Source: Verrucomicrobiota bacterium
Lineage (GTDB): Bacteria; Verrucomicrobiota; Verrucomicrobiia; Opitutales; Seribacteraceae
Assembly: GCA_014382645.1 (NCBI GenBank)
Contig: JACNJI010000266.1
Coordinates: forward strand, 1 to 10,772
Reading direction: 5' to 3'
Length of the DNA: 10,772 nt
A model generated the notes under the pieces. The model was given only the letters and a program-made list of their open reading frames with translations. It had not been told where the DNA came from and did not search any database. The position numbers and the translations under genes are program-made. Shown one piece after another: positions 1 to 8,314 of the stretch. Every line of letters starts with the position of its first letter. The stretch's first letter is position 1.

Positions 1-1196
1 TCGACGACAAGCTGGATGACCTTCCTTCGCAGCGAATAGCAACAGGGCTCTATCATCCGCTGGGTCTTCGCATCGTGGACGACAAGATATACGTCCTAGG
101 TCGCGACCAAATAACCCGGCTTCACGATCTAAACGGAGACTCCGAAATCGATTTCTACGAAAACTTCAACAACGACGCCGAGATCAGTCTTGGTTCGCAC
201 GAGTACTCGACCTGCTTGGAAACGGATCCTGCAGGCAACTTTTATTATATCACATGTGCCAGTGGGACTCGTCACGGCGGTTCCGTCCTTAAAGTAACCA
301 AGGATGGCGGCAAACTGGAACGTTTCGCGACTGGTTTTCGTAATCCCAACGGATTTTTCGTGGGACCGGGTGGCGTGGTTACAGCTGCCGACCAGCAAGG
401 CACTTGGGTCCCCGCATCTCGAGTGGACATAGTCGAACCGGGAGGATTCTACGGATTCATCCCTTCTCATCATCGAGAAGAAAAGCCCGAGAGTTATGAT
501 GGCCCGCTCTGCTGGATTCCACACAAAGAAGACAATTCCTGCGGTTCCCAGGTTTGGGTGACCAGCGACAAATGGGGACTACCAAAGGGGGAGTTGCTGC
601 ACTTGTCTTACGGCAAATGCCAAATGTTTCTGGTCATGCAGGACAAGGTGGCTGGAACCCCTCAGGGAGCTATCTCAAAATTTCCGTTTCGCTTTGCCTC
701 GGGCGCCATGCGCGGACGCTTCAGCGACCGAGATGGGCAATTATACGTCTCCGGCCTCAAAGGTTGGCAAACCTCGGGAGCGAGGGACGGTTGCTTGCAG
801 CGCGTCCGTTACGTCGGCGGCAACTGGCCCCGTCCGCTGGCACTCAATGCCCACAACAATGGAGTGCTGCTCCGCTTCGGCGTAAAGCTCGATGAAGAAT
901 TGGCAAATGACCCCGAGTCCTACGCAGTCCATCACTGGAACTACCGCTGGACAAGCCAATATGGTTCACCCGACTACAAGGTTTCTAACCCCGAGAAAAC
1001 CGGTCGGGACAAGTTGAAGGTTCTCGCCGCCAAACTCCAACCGGACGGTAAAAGCGTTTTCATCGAGATCGAGGGCATCCAACCCGTCATGCAGATGGAA
1101 ATCGCCTACGACCTAGAGAATGACAATGGCGACGAACTCGTGGACAAGGTACACAACACAATCCACAAGTTGCGTTCTAAGTTTGGAGTTCGATAA
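1..1196 (+). CDS. DUF6797-type, sugar-dehydrogenase-like beta-propeller protein (5' partial)
   Basis: The reading frame is open from base 3, so the gene begins outside the window. The 397 residues seen are its C-terminal part, ending at TAA 1194-1196. Short motifs recur in the large PVC-bacterial proteins with an N-terminal DUF6797 domain and a sorbosone/glucose-dehydrogenase-like propeller: LYHPLGLR, YVLGRDQITRLHDLNGD, a GFRNPNG/WVPASR/GGFYG stretch, LCWIPH, QVWVTSDKWG, LLHLSYGKC, LYVSGLKGWQTS and DGCLQRVRY. The tail with WNYRWTSQYGSPDY, IQPVMQM and HNTIHKL is also typical of that family. The visible part has no CxxCH haem motif; one could lie upstream. The protein is presumably exported, but its N-terminus is not visible. 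Catalytic activity is unproven for the family, and the dehydrogenase link is by fold only. The gene converges on the PHP hydrolase gene with 4 bases between stop codons. GTG at 75 is an internal codon, not the start. Confidence 0.88.
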   Translation, partial: DDKLDDLPSQRIATGLYHPLGLRIVDDKIYVLGRDQITRLHDLNGDSEIDFYENFNNDAEISLGSHEYSTCLETDPAGNFYYITCASGTRHGGSVLKVTKDGGKLERFATGFRNPNGFFVGPGGVVTAADQQGTWVPASRVDIVEPGGFYGFIPSHHREEKPESYDGPLCWIPHKEDNSCGSQVWVTSDKWGLPKGELLHLSYGKCQMFLVMQDKVAGTPQGAISKFPFRFASGAMRGRFSDRDGQLYVSGLKGWQTSGARDGCLQRVRYVGGNWPRPLALNAHNNGVLLRFGVKLDEELANDPESYAVHHWNYRWTSQYGSPDYKVSNPEKTGRDKLKVLAAKLQPDGKSVFIEIEGIQPVMQMEIAYDLENDNGDELVDKVHNTIHKLRSKFGVR

Positions 1197-1200
1197 GGGT

Positions 1201-3714
1201 TTAATCGAGCTTCTTGCCCGCCTTGCCCAAAAGGGCTTTTGCCTGAGTCACCGTAAGTCGGCCAGTGGGGAGGGGAAACCCGAGGGTATCTCCGTTTGGA
1301 GTAAAGCCGTTTCCGTCGACGTCGACAAATATAGGGTTGTTGTAGGCACAAGGATTCATAGAAGCTTGGGCACTTGAACCGTAACCCTTCTTGAGGTCAA
1401 AGTTTTCTCCATAAGCAACGACAACCAGATGGGCATCCTCATCAAGTGAAACCCTCAGCGACTTGTCGAACTTCAGCACCCCATCGGAGAACCACTTGGG
1501 GTGAGACTTTCGGGTGAAGTTCAAGGTAGGTTCGGCTCGACCGTTTACAAGGACTTGAACGCGGTCAATGTCTATCCACGATGCGCATTGAACACGAACC
1601 TTTAGATCAATCTCACCGTTTGCCCGAGCGTGCCCGCCGGGAAAGACGCCGTCTGCCGTCTCGACTTCCAAGTAGGGACCAGTGGTAAGGATCATTTGAC
1701 CGGCCTTTGCTCGACGACTTATTTCCTTCCAATCGATTTTTTCGGGATCATCAGTAGAAGAGCGAACATAGGTTCTCCATCCGCCCACGCCATTGCCATG
1801 CACATGGTGGGCGTCACTCACGGCGATACCCCACATCTTCATTCCCTTGTTGAGGAGTTGCAACCAGACGAATTCGCGATTAATGGTGACCTGCTCCCGA
1901 GCCGCCCTGCGCGTAATGCGAAAAGGAGCCCCATTGAGGATAGTGGCTTGCCTGAAGTTCTCTGTCTCTATGGCATCAATAAGTGACACAATACCCGCAA
2001 AACCTCCGTCCGGTCTGCCGTCCTTGTCTCGATCGATAAAGTTTTCGACCATGTCGGGGTGATTAATGTGAATCCAACGATCCGGGCGATGCCCATGCAA
2101 CTCTCGCAAGTTGATCGCGTTTATCCTAGGGTCGTCTACCCAAACGGGTGAACCACCATCCTGCCTGTAAGGTTCCGGTATTAGAGGGAAGGCATTTATA
2201 TGTGCTCCCGAGCCCGTCAATTCGACACCTGAAATGGTGGATATTTCCTTGGAAAGCCCAAGCTTTTGTATGTGCGGAGACCAATCGTAAATTCGGTTGT
2301 GCTCAGTGGTTGGTGCGAATTCGATGTGCTCGGCAGCCAAGTTGATCACTCGATCATCGGTGCCACAGACATTGTCCCCACTGGGTGTGGAGTGGTTATG
2401 GAAGTCTGTGCTCACCCAACCGGGAGACGAAACTGTTCGCCGCAAGGTCGTCTCAACTTTAACGGTTTTGCCGGGCAGTAAGATGACCTCTTTCTCGAAA
2501 TGATCATGCTCGATACCCCGAGTAAGCACTACTCGATACTTCCCGGGTGCCAAGGCTACGTAAAATTTTCCCGATTCCGAATGGTACTGGTCCCTGCAAC
2601 CATGGGCTCGATCCGTAGGTCCTAGGTTTGGGGAAGGAGTTCCATCGATTCCTATAAACTGAGCCTTGCACGGAGAAAAGGAACCATTCTGCTTACGAAC
2701 TTCGAAGGTGATGCCTGAACGAGGCTCAAGCTCTAAAGTCAACTCGACATTCTTCGCGCCTACGGTGAAGTCTCGCTCCATAGACATTCGGCCATGGTCG
2801 ACGAAGATCACAGAAGCTTTGCCCTGAGGAAGAAGGAGGCGAATACGACCATCGTCGTCCGGATAGGCAGGAATGACTTGACCTCCGGTCGAAATCTCCA
2901 GACGCCCTGTCGAAACAGGTCCGCCATCGTTCTCTTTTAATTGAACCGAGAGTTCGCCAGTCTTTAGCTCAAGCTGATTCGCAACTAAGCCCACAGCCTC
3001 AGCCGGCGATCGACCAACTGCAAGAAATCGTTCAATTCTAATTTCATCTCCCGGCTTCAAGCGTGCAGTGCCAGGAGGAATTGCCCCGTCTTTTCCGGGT
3101 AGCCAAGCATAGGCATATCCTGCCTTGTCTGCGGGATCAATGCTGTCGGCCCATTCAATGGAGCCGATTTTCCCTCGGGATCGGAAGTTGGTCCACTTGT
3201 CCGTGACCGGACCATCGACCAGTTTATCCCCCTCATGTCGAATCGTAGATCGAATCAGGACACCTTGCCAACCGTCTTTCAGAATGTATTCGTGCCTCTT
3301 GAACAATGCTCCTGAGACTGTCGAGGTGACGACAACCTCAACGATTGCTTCGCCATCGGAACCGTCTTTCGAAATCCGAACATAGGAAACCTTTCCCTGC
3401 TGGCGAGAAGGGGAAAAAACAGTGATCTGGTCATTGGCTGCACCTCGAAGCGTAAGATCGTATAGGCATCCGGGAGTTACGTTTTCAGCACCCCAAAAAG
3501 TTCCCATGTTGGCCTTTCGCAGTGGGGTTGCATGAGCTATCACAGCCTCGATTCTGTCGTTTCGAATTAAGAAGTCACCGACGATGCCGTCCCCCTCCTT
3601 GCCTCCCGGCAACAGTTTGACCTTATCCAAGGAAATTTCAAGTGCCTCGGGCTTACTCCACGAGACATTGACAAGGAGAAGCAAAGAACAGAAAGGAAAG
3701 AAAAAGGATTTCAT
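1201..3714 (-). CDS. Secreted CehA/McbA-family PHP-domain metallohydrolase
   Basis: This 837-residue protein has a Sec signal peptide (MKSFFFPFCSLLLLVNVSWS, cleavage near residue 20), which supports the ATG at 3714. Residues about 25-430 are beta-rich and of unknown role; 330-425 read like a carboxypeptidase-regulatory or Ig-like fold. The PHP hydrolase domain spans about 435-690. Its likely metal ligands are DFHNHSTPSGD (His439, His441), TTEHN (His472), the GVELTG Glu498, GAHINAFP (His505), HINHP (His549, His552) and SDAHHVHG (Asp634, His636). The Asp-rich segments DRDKDGRPDGG (561-571) and DVDGNGFTPNGD (798-809) could bind calcium. CehA and McbA hydrolyse aryl carbamate or ester-type bonds, but the substrate here cannot be read from sequence. 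It is the last gene of a minus-strand run, 69 bases after the upstream gene, and no Shine-Dalgarno motif precedes the ATG. The family call is strong and the function is inferred. Confidence 0.87.
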   Translation of the reverse strand: MKSFFFPFCSLLLLVNVSWSKPEALEISLDKVKLLPGGKEGDGIVGDFLIRNDRIEAVIAHATPLRKANMGTFWGAENVTPGCLYDLTLRGAANDQITVFSPSRQQGKVSYVRISKDGSDGEAIVEVVVTSTVSGALFKRHEYILKDGWQGVLIRSTIRHEGDKLVDGPVTDKWTNFRSRGKIGSIEWADSIDPADKAGYAYAWLPGKDGAIPPGTARLKPGDEIRIERFLAVGRSPAEAVGLVANQLELKTGELSVQLKENDGGPVSTGRLEISTGGQVIPAYPDDDGRIRLLLPQGKASVIFVDHGRMSMERDFTVGAKNVELTLELEPRSGITFEVRKQNGSFSPCKAQFIGIDGTPSPNLGPTDRAHGCRDQYHSESGKFYVALAPGKYRVVLTRGIEHDHFEKEVILLPGKTVKVETTLRRTVSSPGWVSTDFHNHSTPSGDNVCGTDDRVINLAAEHIEFAPTTEHNRIYDWSPHIQKLGLSKEISTISGVELTGSGAHINAFPLIPEPYRQDGGSPVWVDDPRINAINLRELHGHRPDRWIHINHPDMVENFIDRDKDGRPDGGFAGIVSLIDAIETENFRQATILNGAPFRITRRAAREQVTINREFVWLQLLNKGMKMWGIAVSDAHHVHGNGVGGWRTYVRSSTDDPEKIDWKEISRRAKAGQMILTTGPYLEVETADGVFPGGHARANGEIDLKVRVQCASWIDIDRVQVLVNGRAEPTLNFTRKSHPKWFSDGVLKFDKSLRVSLDEDAHLVVVAYGENFDLKKGYGSSAQASMNPCAYNNPIFVDVDGNGFTPNGDTLGFPLPTGRLTVTQAKALLGKAGKKLD

Positions 3715-3783
3715 GGGAATGGGCTAGATGCGTGCAGAAAGAAAGATATTGGATGAAAACGTAACCCTGTTGAGGGAATTAAT

Positions 3784-4887
3784 TTAGTCTCCTTGGGAAC
3801 GAATCGGCTCTCCCTTCTTAAGTTTGGCTCGAATGCCGTCGTGGTGGCGGGACATATAGTAGAAGGACTGGGTGCTGCTTCTTTCGCCTAGACAAATCTG
3901 GAAGGAAATGCGGTAGCCCCCCTTGGGCCATTCGGGTCCCTCCAGAGCCAGAGGGTTGATTATGCCGGACAACTTTCGACCGGGTTTCAAAGTCACGGGC
4001 GAGGTGACCACTGACAGGCCTTTTGCCCCGGGCGAGGTGTAGGTCTTGCCTTGGCAGAGAATCACAACGCTTTCATTCCATAGAACTTTTCCGCCAAGCT
4101 TTCTTAGAGCAGGAATGACAACCGGCTTCTCACCGGCATTTGCAACCGTCAAACGATACTCTCCGTCACCATCCGGGTTCGTCCACTTTACTTCTACTTC
4201 AGGCGGAACCTTCTCAACCGCGAAAGTAGCACCTATGCCGAAACCAAGTGCAGGTCTTCCCGTGACAGCACAGAAATGCTTGGCCCCTTCCTTTAGGTTG
4301 GAGGGCCACTTGGCCTTGAGGCTAATCCACGGGGAGCGAACTTCACCTTTTTCGCCGCTCCATCCCAAGGGCAGGGCGCAGGCAAGGCGAACAGAGGCGA
4401 TTTCAGCCGGATCAAGCTTCTGTACGACCTTGGCTTGAAAACCACCGCGACTCTTCTCCGCTCCGACGACGCAGGTCTCGCCATCCGGAAAGACGGGGGC
4501 CACGCGTTGACGAGCGACATGGGAAATCTCCACCTTGCCGCCGGGTTTGAGATCACCACGAATGGATTCCTTTACCGTGAAGCTCAACTTGTGCGTGAAC
4601 ATTGGGGGAAACGACCGGCCAACCGGCCCCGCGACCACTTTATCGAGAGTGCCCACGAACACATGCTGATGGCTGGACCAAGGGGCGGGAACCTTGGCCG
4701 GCGCATGACCACCGGGGACAGGTCGAACCCGTATTGGGCCGCGTCCGGGAGGCGGGACTTTGTTGATCCGGAGGCGCTCCGGAGTGGGAACTTTATTTGC
4801 GAAAACGCTTTCTAGCAGAGGAGAGAAGGACAGGCAAAGCACGGAAGTGACGATGACGTTTTTCATTATTTTGGCGGGTTGTTTCAT
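3784..4887 (-). CDS. Secreted protein of unknown function, Pro-rich linker plus possible NTR/OB-like and Ig-like parts
   Basis: I do not recognise a named family for this 367-residue protein. A Sec signal peptide is visible (hydrophobic core VIVTSVLCLSFSPLL, cleavage near Ala30). A basic, proline-rich segment follows (about 33-70, with VPPPGRGPIRVRPVPGG). Residues 75-158 have the pattern of a TIMP/netrin-like OB fold: VFVGTLDKV, FTVKESIRGDLKPGGKVEI, then FPDGETCVVGAE. That resemblance is my own pattern judgement. Residues 230-345 look beta-rich and Ig-like (EYRLTVANAGEKPVVIP, VTLKPGR, GGYRISFQICLGE) and end in SFYYMSRHHDG. There are few cysteines and no obvious catalytic motif. ATG at 4887 gives the longest form. 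ATG at 4866 (MKNVIV) also leaves a good signal peptide, and neither start has a Shine-Dalgarno motif. It sits between the phosphorylase (54 bases) and PHP hydrolase (69 bases) genes, probably cotranscribed. A carrier, inhibitor or surface protein are all possible. Confidence 0.75.
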   Translation of the reverse strand: MKQPAKIMKNVIVTSVLCLSFSPLLESVFANKVPTPERLRINKVPPPGRGPIRVRPVPGGHAPAKVPAPWSSHQHVFVGTLDKVVAGPVGRSFPPMFTHKLSFTVKESIRGDLKPGGKVEISHVARQRVAPVFPDGETCVVGAEKSRGGFQAKVVQKLDPAEIASVRLACALPLGWSGEKGEVRSPWISLKAKWPSNLKEGAKHFCAVTGRPALGFGIGATFAVEKVPPEVEVKWTNPDGDGEYRLTVANAGEKPVVIPALRKLGGKVLWNESVVILCQGKTYTSPGAKGLSVVTSPVTLKPGRKLSGIINPLALEGPEWPKGGYRISFQICLGERSSTQSFYYMSRHHDGIRAKLKKGEPIRSQGD

Positions 4888-4941
4888 TGAAGAAATAAAG
4901 CTTTCGCGACCGCAGGCAAGAATTGCTTCGCTTATAAAGAT

Positions 4942-6279
4942 TCAGGCAGAAAAGCTGTCGAAGGAAAGATTCAAATTCGTTATTTTCTCCTTAATCAAAG
5001 CTGCAGGCTCAGAACGAGAGCTATCGATCAGAAAGGAGGAACCAAGCAAGACACGGGCTTCCTCTAGGTGCTCAGTCGCATTCGCGTGGATGCTGGCCAG
5101 AGAGTCGCCTTTCGCGACGGGTTCACCGACCTGCTTGAGGTCGCTCACGCCTACGGCGAAATCTACGTTGTCTTCCCTTCGCGTACGACCTGCCCCGAGG
5201 ATGAAGGCGGCTCGACCCACTTTGGCGGCATCCACGCCAGTTACGTAACCGGAGGTTGGGGAGGAAAGGCTTTCAACGGTTGCAGCGGAAGGAAGTTTCT
5301 CCGGGGATTCGACGAAAGTGGGATCTCCTCCCTGTAATTCGACCATCTTGAGAAAGACATCGAACGCTCGGCCGGAGCAGAGGTCATTGGCGAGAAGGGC
5401 CCGCCTCTCTTCATCATCAGTGCCGACCTCGTCCACGACAATCATCCCCGCGCCGACACCCAACGCGATCTCGACGAGGTCGGAGGGACCCTCGCCTCGA
5501 AGGGTTCGTACGACTTCGGCGACCTCGAGCGCATTCCCTACCGTACGGCCCAAGGGTCGGTTCATCTCGGTCACGAGTGCTTCCACTCGGCAACCTGAAC
5601 GGGTGCCCACCTCAACCATGGTCTCGGCCAGTTCGCGAGCCTCGGCCTCAGTTTTCATAAAGGAACCCGATCCGCACTTCACGTCGAGAACGAGACATTG
5701 AACGCCTGCAGCCAGCTTTTTGCATAAAATACTGGCCGTAATAAGGGGAATGGAAGGCACGGTGCCGGTGACGTCTCGAAGGGCATAAAGCTTTTTGTCG
5801 GCAGGAGCCAAACGATCCGTCTGTCCGGTAATCGCGCAACCACAGTCATTCACGACTTGTCGGAACTCGGCACTGGAAAGGTCAGTCCGATAGCCGGGAA
5901 TACTTTCCAATTTGTCCAAGGTTCCACCCGTCAAACCAAGTCCTCGTCCAGAAATCATCGGAACCACAACCCCACAGGCGGCCGCCAAGGGAGCCAGTAC
6001 GAGCGAGACCTTGTCGCCTATTCCTCCGGTGGAATGCTTGTCGACCGCAATACGAGAGAGATCGCCGAAATCGAGTGTTTCGCCGGAGTCCATCATGGCT
6101 TGCGTCAAAGCGGAGATTTCCTCGAAACTCATGCCATTGACGCAAGTCGCCATGGCGAAGGCTGCCATCTGGTAGTCGGGGACATCTCCACGTGCGTAAT
6201 CGAGAACGAATGCTCGAAGGGCTGCCGCGGGAATGGGCTCGCCGTCACGTTTCAGAGCAATGATGGCCTGGGGAATCAT
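4942..6279 (-). CDS. deoA: Thymidine phosphorylase / pyrimidine-nucleoside phosphorylase
   Basis: This 445-residue cytoplasmic enzyme cleaves thymidine or other pyrimidine nucleosides with phosphate, giving the free base and (deoxy)ribose-1-phosphate for salvage. Its length is normal for the family. The phosphate-binding segment DKHSTGGIGDK is at 80-90. The family signature SGRGLGLTGGTLDKLE is at 110-125. Base-binding residues align with a constant offset of three to E. coli thymidine phosphorylase: Arg168 (ALRDVTGT), Ser183 and Lys187 (TASILCKK), and His82. Further conserved pieces are VKCGSGSFMKT (200-210), RPLGRTVGNALEV (241-253), a GAGRTRRED turn (362-370), and the C-terminal alpha/beta domain. 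ATG at 6279 starts the conserved MIPQAIIALKRDG N-terminus; no Shine-Dalgarno motif is seen. It is the first gene of the minus-strand run and diverges from the histidine phosphatase gene across 105 bases. The sequence does not separate DeoA from Pdp specificity. The two secreted genes downstream have no obvious link to nucleosides. Confidence 0.95.
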   Translation of the reverse strand: MIPQAIIALKRDGEPIPAAALRAFVLDYARGDVPDYQMAAFAMATCVNGMSFEEISALTQAMMDSGETLDFGDLSRIAVDKHSTGGIGDKVSLVLAPLAAACGVVVPMISGRGLGLTGGTLDKLESIPGYRTDLSSAEFRQVVNDCGCAITGQTDRLAPADKKLYALRDVTGTVPSIPLITASILCKKLAAGVQCLVLDVKCGSGSFMKTEAEARELAETMVEVGTRSGCRVEALVTEMNRPLGRTVGNALEVAEVVRTLRGEGPSDLVEIALGVGAGMIVVDEVGTDDEERRALLANDLCSGRAFDVFLKMVELQGGDPTFVESPEKLPSAATVESLSSPTSGYVTGVDAAKVGRAAFILGAGRTRREDNVDFAVGVSDLKQVGEPVAKGDSLASIHANATEHLEEARVLLGSSFLIDSSRSEPAALIKEKITNLNLSFDSFSA

Positions 6280-6384
6280 TCAGGCAGGTTACCGAAAGTC
6301 ATACCAAGAATCAAAGACTCTTTTAAGGATAGTGTTTTTGGAAGTGACGATACGCGAAAGCATCTTTAAGACTTCTTAGTCCTT

Positions 6385-7023
6385 ATGAGTCAAGTCACAC
6401 GAATTACTCTTGTTCGTCATGGCGAAACGGAATGGAACGTTTCGGGACGATGGCAGGGTCATGCCGACGCCCCACTCACAATTCATGGACAAACTCAAGC
6501 TAGAGCCTTGGGAGAACGATTTAGAGACGCAACTTTCGATGCTTGCTACACGAGTGACTTGGGTCGGGCCGTCCACACCTCCAAATTGATTGCCGATCCA
6601 TCGGCAATGGACTTCGAAATCGACGAAAGACTACGCGAGCGCGGCCTCGGCATCATGCAAGGGTTTACCACGGCCGAGATGCTTGACCAGTGCCCCGACG
6701 TGTACGAATCCTTTCGTAACAATGGGCCCGACTATCTAATTCCAGAAGGGGAGAGCTTTCGACAATTCAATGAACGATGCGTGAACGCGATCGAAGAGTT
6801 TTCGATTCGGCACTCGGGAAAAAGCATACTCGTCGTCACCCATGGAGGCGTACTCGGAGCTATATTCCGACATGTCATCGGACTTTCATTGGATTCCCCT
6901 CGCAGATATGCGTTGCTAAATTGCTCGGTGAACGTGATCGAAAAGAAAGATGGAGGTTGGAGTCTGCTCCACTGGGGCGACGTGAGCCACCTTCCGGAAG
7001 GTGAGTCGCTCGACGACGCTTAG
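6385..7023 (+). CDS. Histidine phosphatase family protein (GpmB/CobC-like)
   Basis: This 212-residue protein belongs to the histidine phosphatase (phosphoglycerate-mutase-like) superfamily. The phosphohistidine motif LVRHGETEWN is at 9-18, with His12 as predicted nucleophile and Arg11 beside it. Arg61 lies in the SDLGRAVHT motif, Glu85 in LRERGLG is the likely proton donor, and the second catalytic His153 is in VVTHGG. PEGES (120-124) and the C-terminal NCS...GDVSHL arrangement resemble E. coli GpmB closely, and the length is about the same. There is no signal peptide, so the enzyme is cytoplasmic. Such proteins are usually phosphatases on sugar phosphates or similar metabolites rather than true mutases; the substrate is unknown. 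ATG at 6385 begins directly before the conserved strand and has no Shine-Dalgarno motif. The gene appears monocistronic. It diverges from the phosphorylase gene and converges on the serine hydrolase gene, with 7 bases between the two stops. Confidence 0.92.
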   Translation: MSQVTRITLVRHGETEWNVSGRWQGHADAPLTIHGQTQARALGERFRDATFDACYTSDLGRAVHTSKLIADPSAMDFEIDERLRERGLGIMQGFTTAEMLDQCPDVYESFRNNGPDYLIPEGESFRQFNERCVNAIEEFSIRHSGKSILVVTHGGVLGAIFRHVIGLSLDSPRRYALLNCSVNVIEKKDGGWSLLHWGDVSHLPEGESLDDA

Positions 7024-7030
7024 GTTTGTT

Positions 7031-8287
7031 CTATTTCTCGATTGCATCGTAGATGAGCTTCTTGACGGCCCACTCGGTCATAAAGCTGTACGGCATGATC
7101 TGCTCCATGGTCACCACGACGAGTTCGTCCTTTGGCGAAACCCAATAGTGCGTGCTGGCGGCACCGCCCCAACCGAACTCGCCGACCCTTCCGCCCGGAT
7201 CCCATGGTCCCATTGAAACGCGAGTCGAAAAGCCAAGGCCAAAACCCACACCCACTCTCGGGATTGGTCCTATTCGAATGGGCATAATCTTCTTGGGAAG
7301 TTGGTTTCGAGTCATCAGGCGAACTGTCTTCTTCTTAAGAATGCGCGTTCCATGGAGTTCCCCGCCATTAAGCACCATCTGCAGAAACCGCAGGTAGTCG
7401 CGCGTAGTGGAAACTAGACCACCGCCTCCGGAAGCGAGTCCGGCGGGAGTCAGGTAACGACTCTGGGCGGGATCATCGATAAGGCGAAGTTCGCCCGATC
7501 CGTTTGGAGCGTAATTGGCAGTAAATCTATCGACCTTCCCCTTAGGGACGTCAAACGCGGTATCCTTCATGTCGAGGGGTTTGCAAATGCGTTCGGCAAG
7601 AAAGTCCTCGAACTTTTTTCCCGACCAGATTTCGATGAGGCGACCGAGAACATCAATGGATACGCTGTATTGCCACTTGGTTCCCGGCTCGAAGGCGAGG
7701 GGAATGCCACTCAACTTTGTTATCATGGTGGGAAGATCGCCCGCCCGATCAATCGGCTTGTCCTTCTTGTAACGTTTTTCCACCGCGCTGTTTCCCACAA
7801 ACCCATAGGACAACCCCGAGGTGTGACGCATCAAGTCGCGAACGGTCATTTGTCGCTTGGCGGGTTCCGCCTGACCTTCTCTCCAAACCGAAAGTTCCTC
7901 GAATTCGGGAATGTATTTCGACACAGGGTCGTCCAAGTCGTACTTGCCCTCATCAAACAGGAGAAGCGCGGCGGCAGTGGTGATCGCCTTGCTCATCGAA
8001 TAGATGCGGAAGATCGAACCCGGGGTCATGGGCTTGTCGCGTTCCACGTCCATCTTGCCGTAGGTTCCGAAGTGGACGATCTTTCCCTTTCGAGCGATTG
8101 CCACAATGCATCCGGCAAGCTTCTTCTCCGCAATAAAGCCCTTCAAGACATCGTCGACCTTTCCCAACTTAGCCGAGGACATCCCGACCTCTTCCGGTTT
8201 GGCAACGGGAAGTTCTCTGGCAGCGGTTACGCTCCAGAGAGAGAGGGCAACCAGAATCGGAAAAATGCGTTTATGCTTATTCTCCAT
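7031..8287 (-). CDS. Secreted serine hydrolase of the beta-lactamase / penicillin-binding fold (EstB-like)
   Basis: This 418-residue protein has an N-terminal signal peptide (KHKRIFPILVALSLWSVTAA). The mature part is the beta-lactamase class C / transpeptidase-like fold. The SxxK motif is SMSK at 97-100 (nucleophile Ser97, Lys100). The second motif is YSV at 207-209, in the place of YxN. The third is FGWGGAAST at 371-379, with WGG in the position of the KTG/HxG box. LMRHTSGLSYG (152-162) and ASGGGGLVSTTRDYLRF (285-301) are typical of family VIII esterases and related class C homologues. YSV rather than YSN, and WGG rather than KTG, favour esterase or lactone/amide hydrolase activity over a true beta-lactamase. 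The protein probably acts in the periplasm. It is last in the second minus-strand run, 27 bases after the helical protein gene, and no Shine-Dalgarno motif is seen at the ATG. The family is secure and the substrate unknown. Confidence 0.93.
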   Translation of the reverse strand: MENKHKRIFPILVALSLWSVTAARELPVAKPEEVGMSSAKLGKVDDVLKGFIAEKKLAGCIVAIARKGKIVHFGTYGKMDVERDKPMTPGSIFRIYSMSKAITTAAALLLFDEGKYDLDDPVSKYIPEFEELSVWREGQAEPAKRQMTVRDLMRHTSGLSYGFVGNSAVEKRYKKDKPIDRAGDLPTMITKLSGIPLAFEPGTKWQYSVSIDVLGRLIEIWSGKKFEDFLAERICKPLDMKDTAFDVPKGKVDRFTANYAPNGSGELRLIDDPAQSRYLTPAGLASGGGGLVSTTRDYLRFLQMVLNGGELHGTRILKKKTVRLMTRNQLPKKIMPIRIGPIPRVGVGFGLGFSTRVSMGPWDPGGRVGEFGWGGAASTHYWVSPKDELVVVTMEQIMPYSFMTEWAVKKLIYDAIEK

Positions 8288-8314
8288 AAGTGGGCTGGTT
8301 TAGATAGGTTCGAT

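Noticed and set aside
554..895. Overlapping open frames inside the DUF6797-type gene and similar antisense frames across all genes
   Set aside because: They lie fully within well-supported genes, have no family resemblance and show shadow-frame composition.
1315..1326. Perfect palindrome GTCGACGTCGAC
   Set aside because: It encodes the VDVD residues of a conserved Asp-rich loop in the PHP protein and is explained by codon repetition.
3765..3776. CCCT-GTTG-AGGG hairpin after the secreted orphan gene
   Set aside because: The stem is only four base pairs and is followed by a broken T run (TTACGTTTTC on the minus strand). That is too weak to call a terminator.
6286..6314. Possible minus-strand promoter TTGATT-N17-TAACCT before the phosphorylase gene
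   Set aside because: The -10 match is only three of six and it would put the transcription start at the ATG. No better promoter is visible in this 105-base divergent gap on either strand.
7031..8287. Reading the serine hydrolase as an antibiotic-resistance beta-lactamase
   Set aside because: The YSV and WGG motifs in place of YxN and KTG, and the family VIII esterase-like segments, point to a general serine hydrolase.
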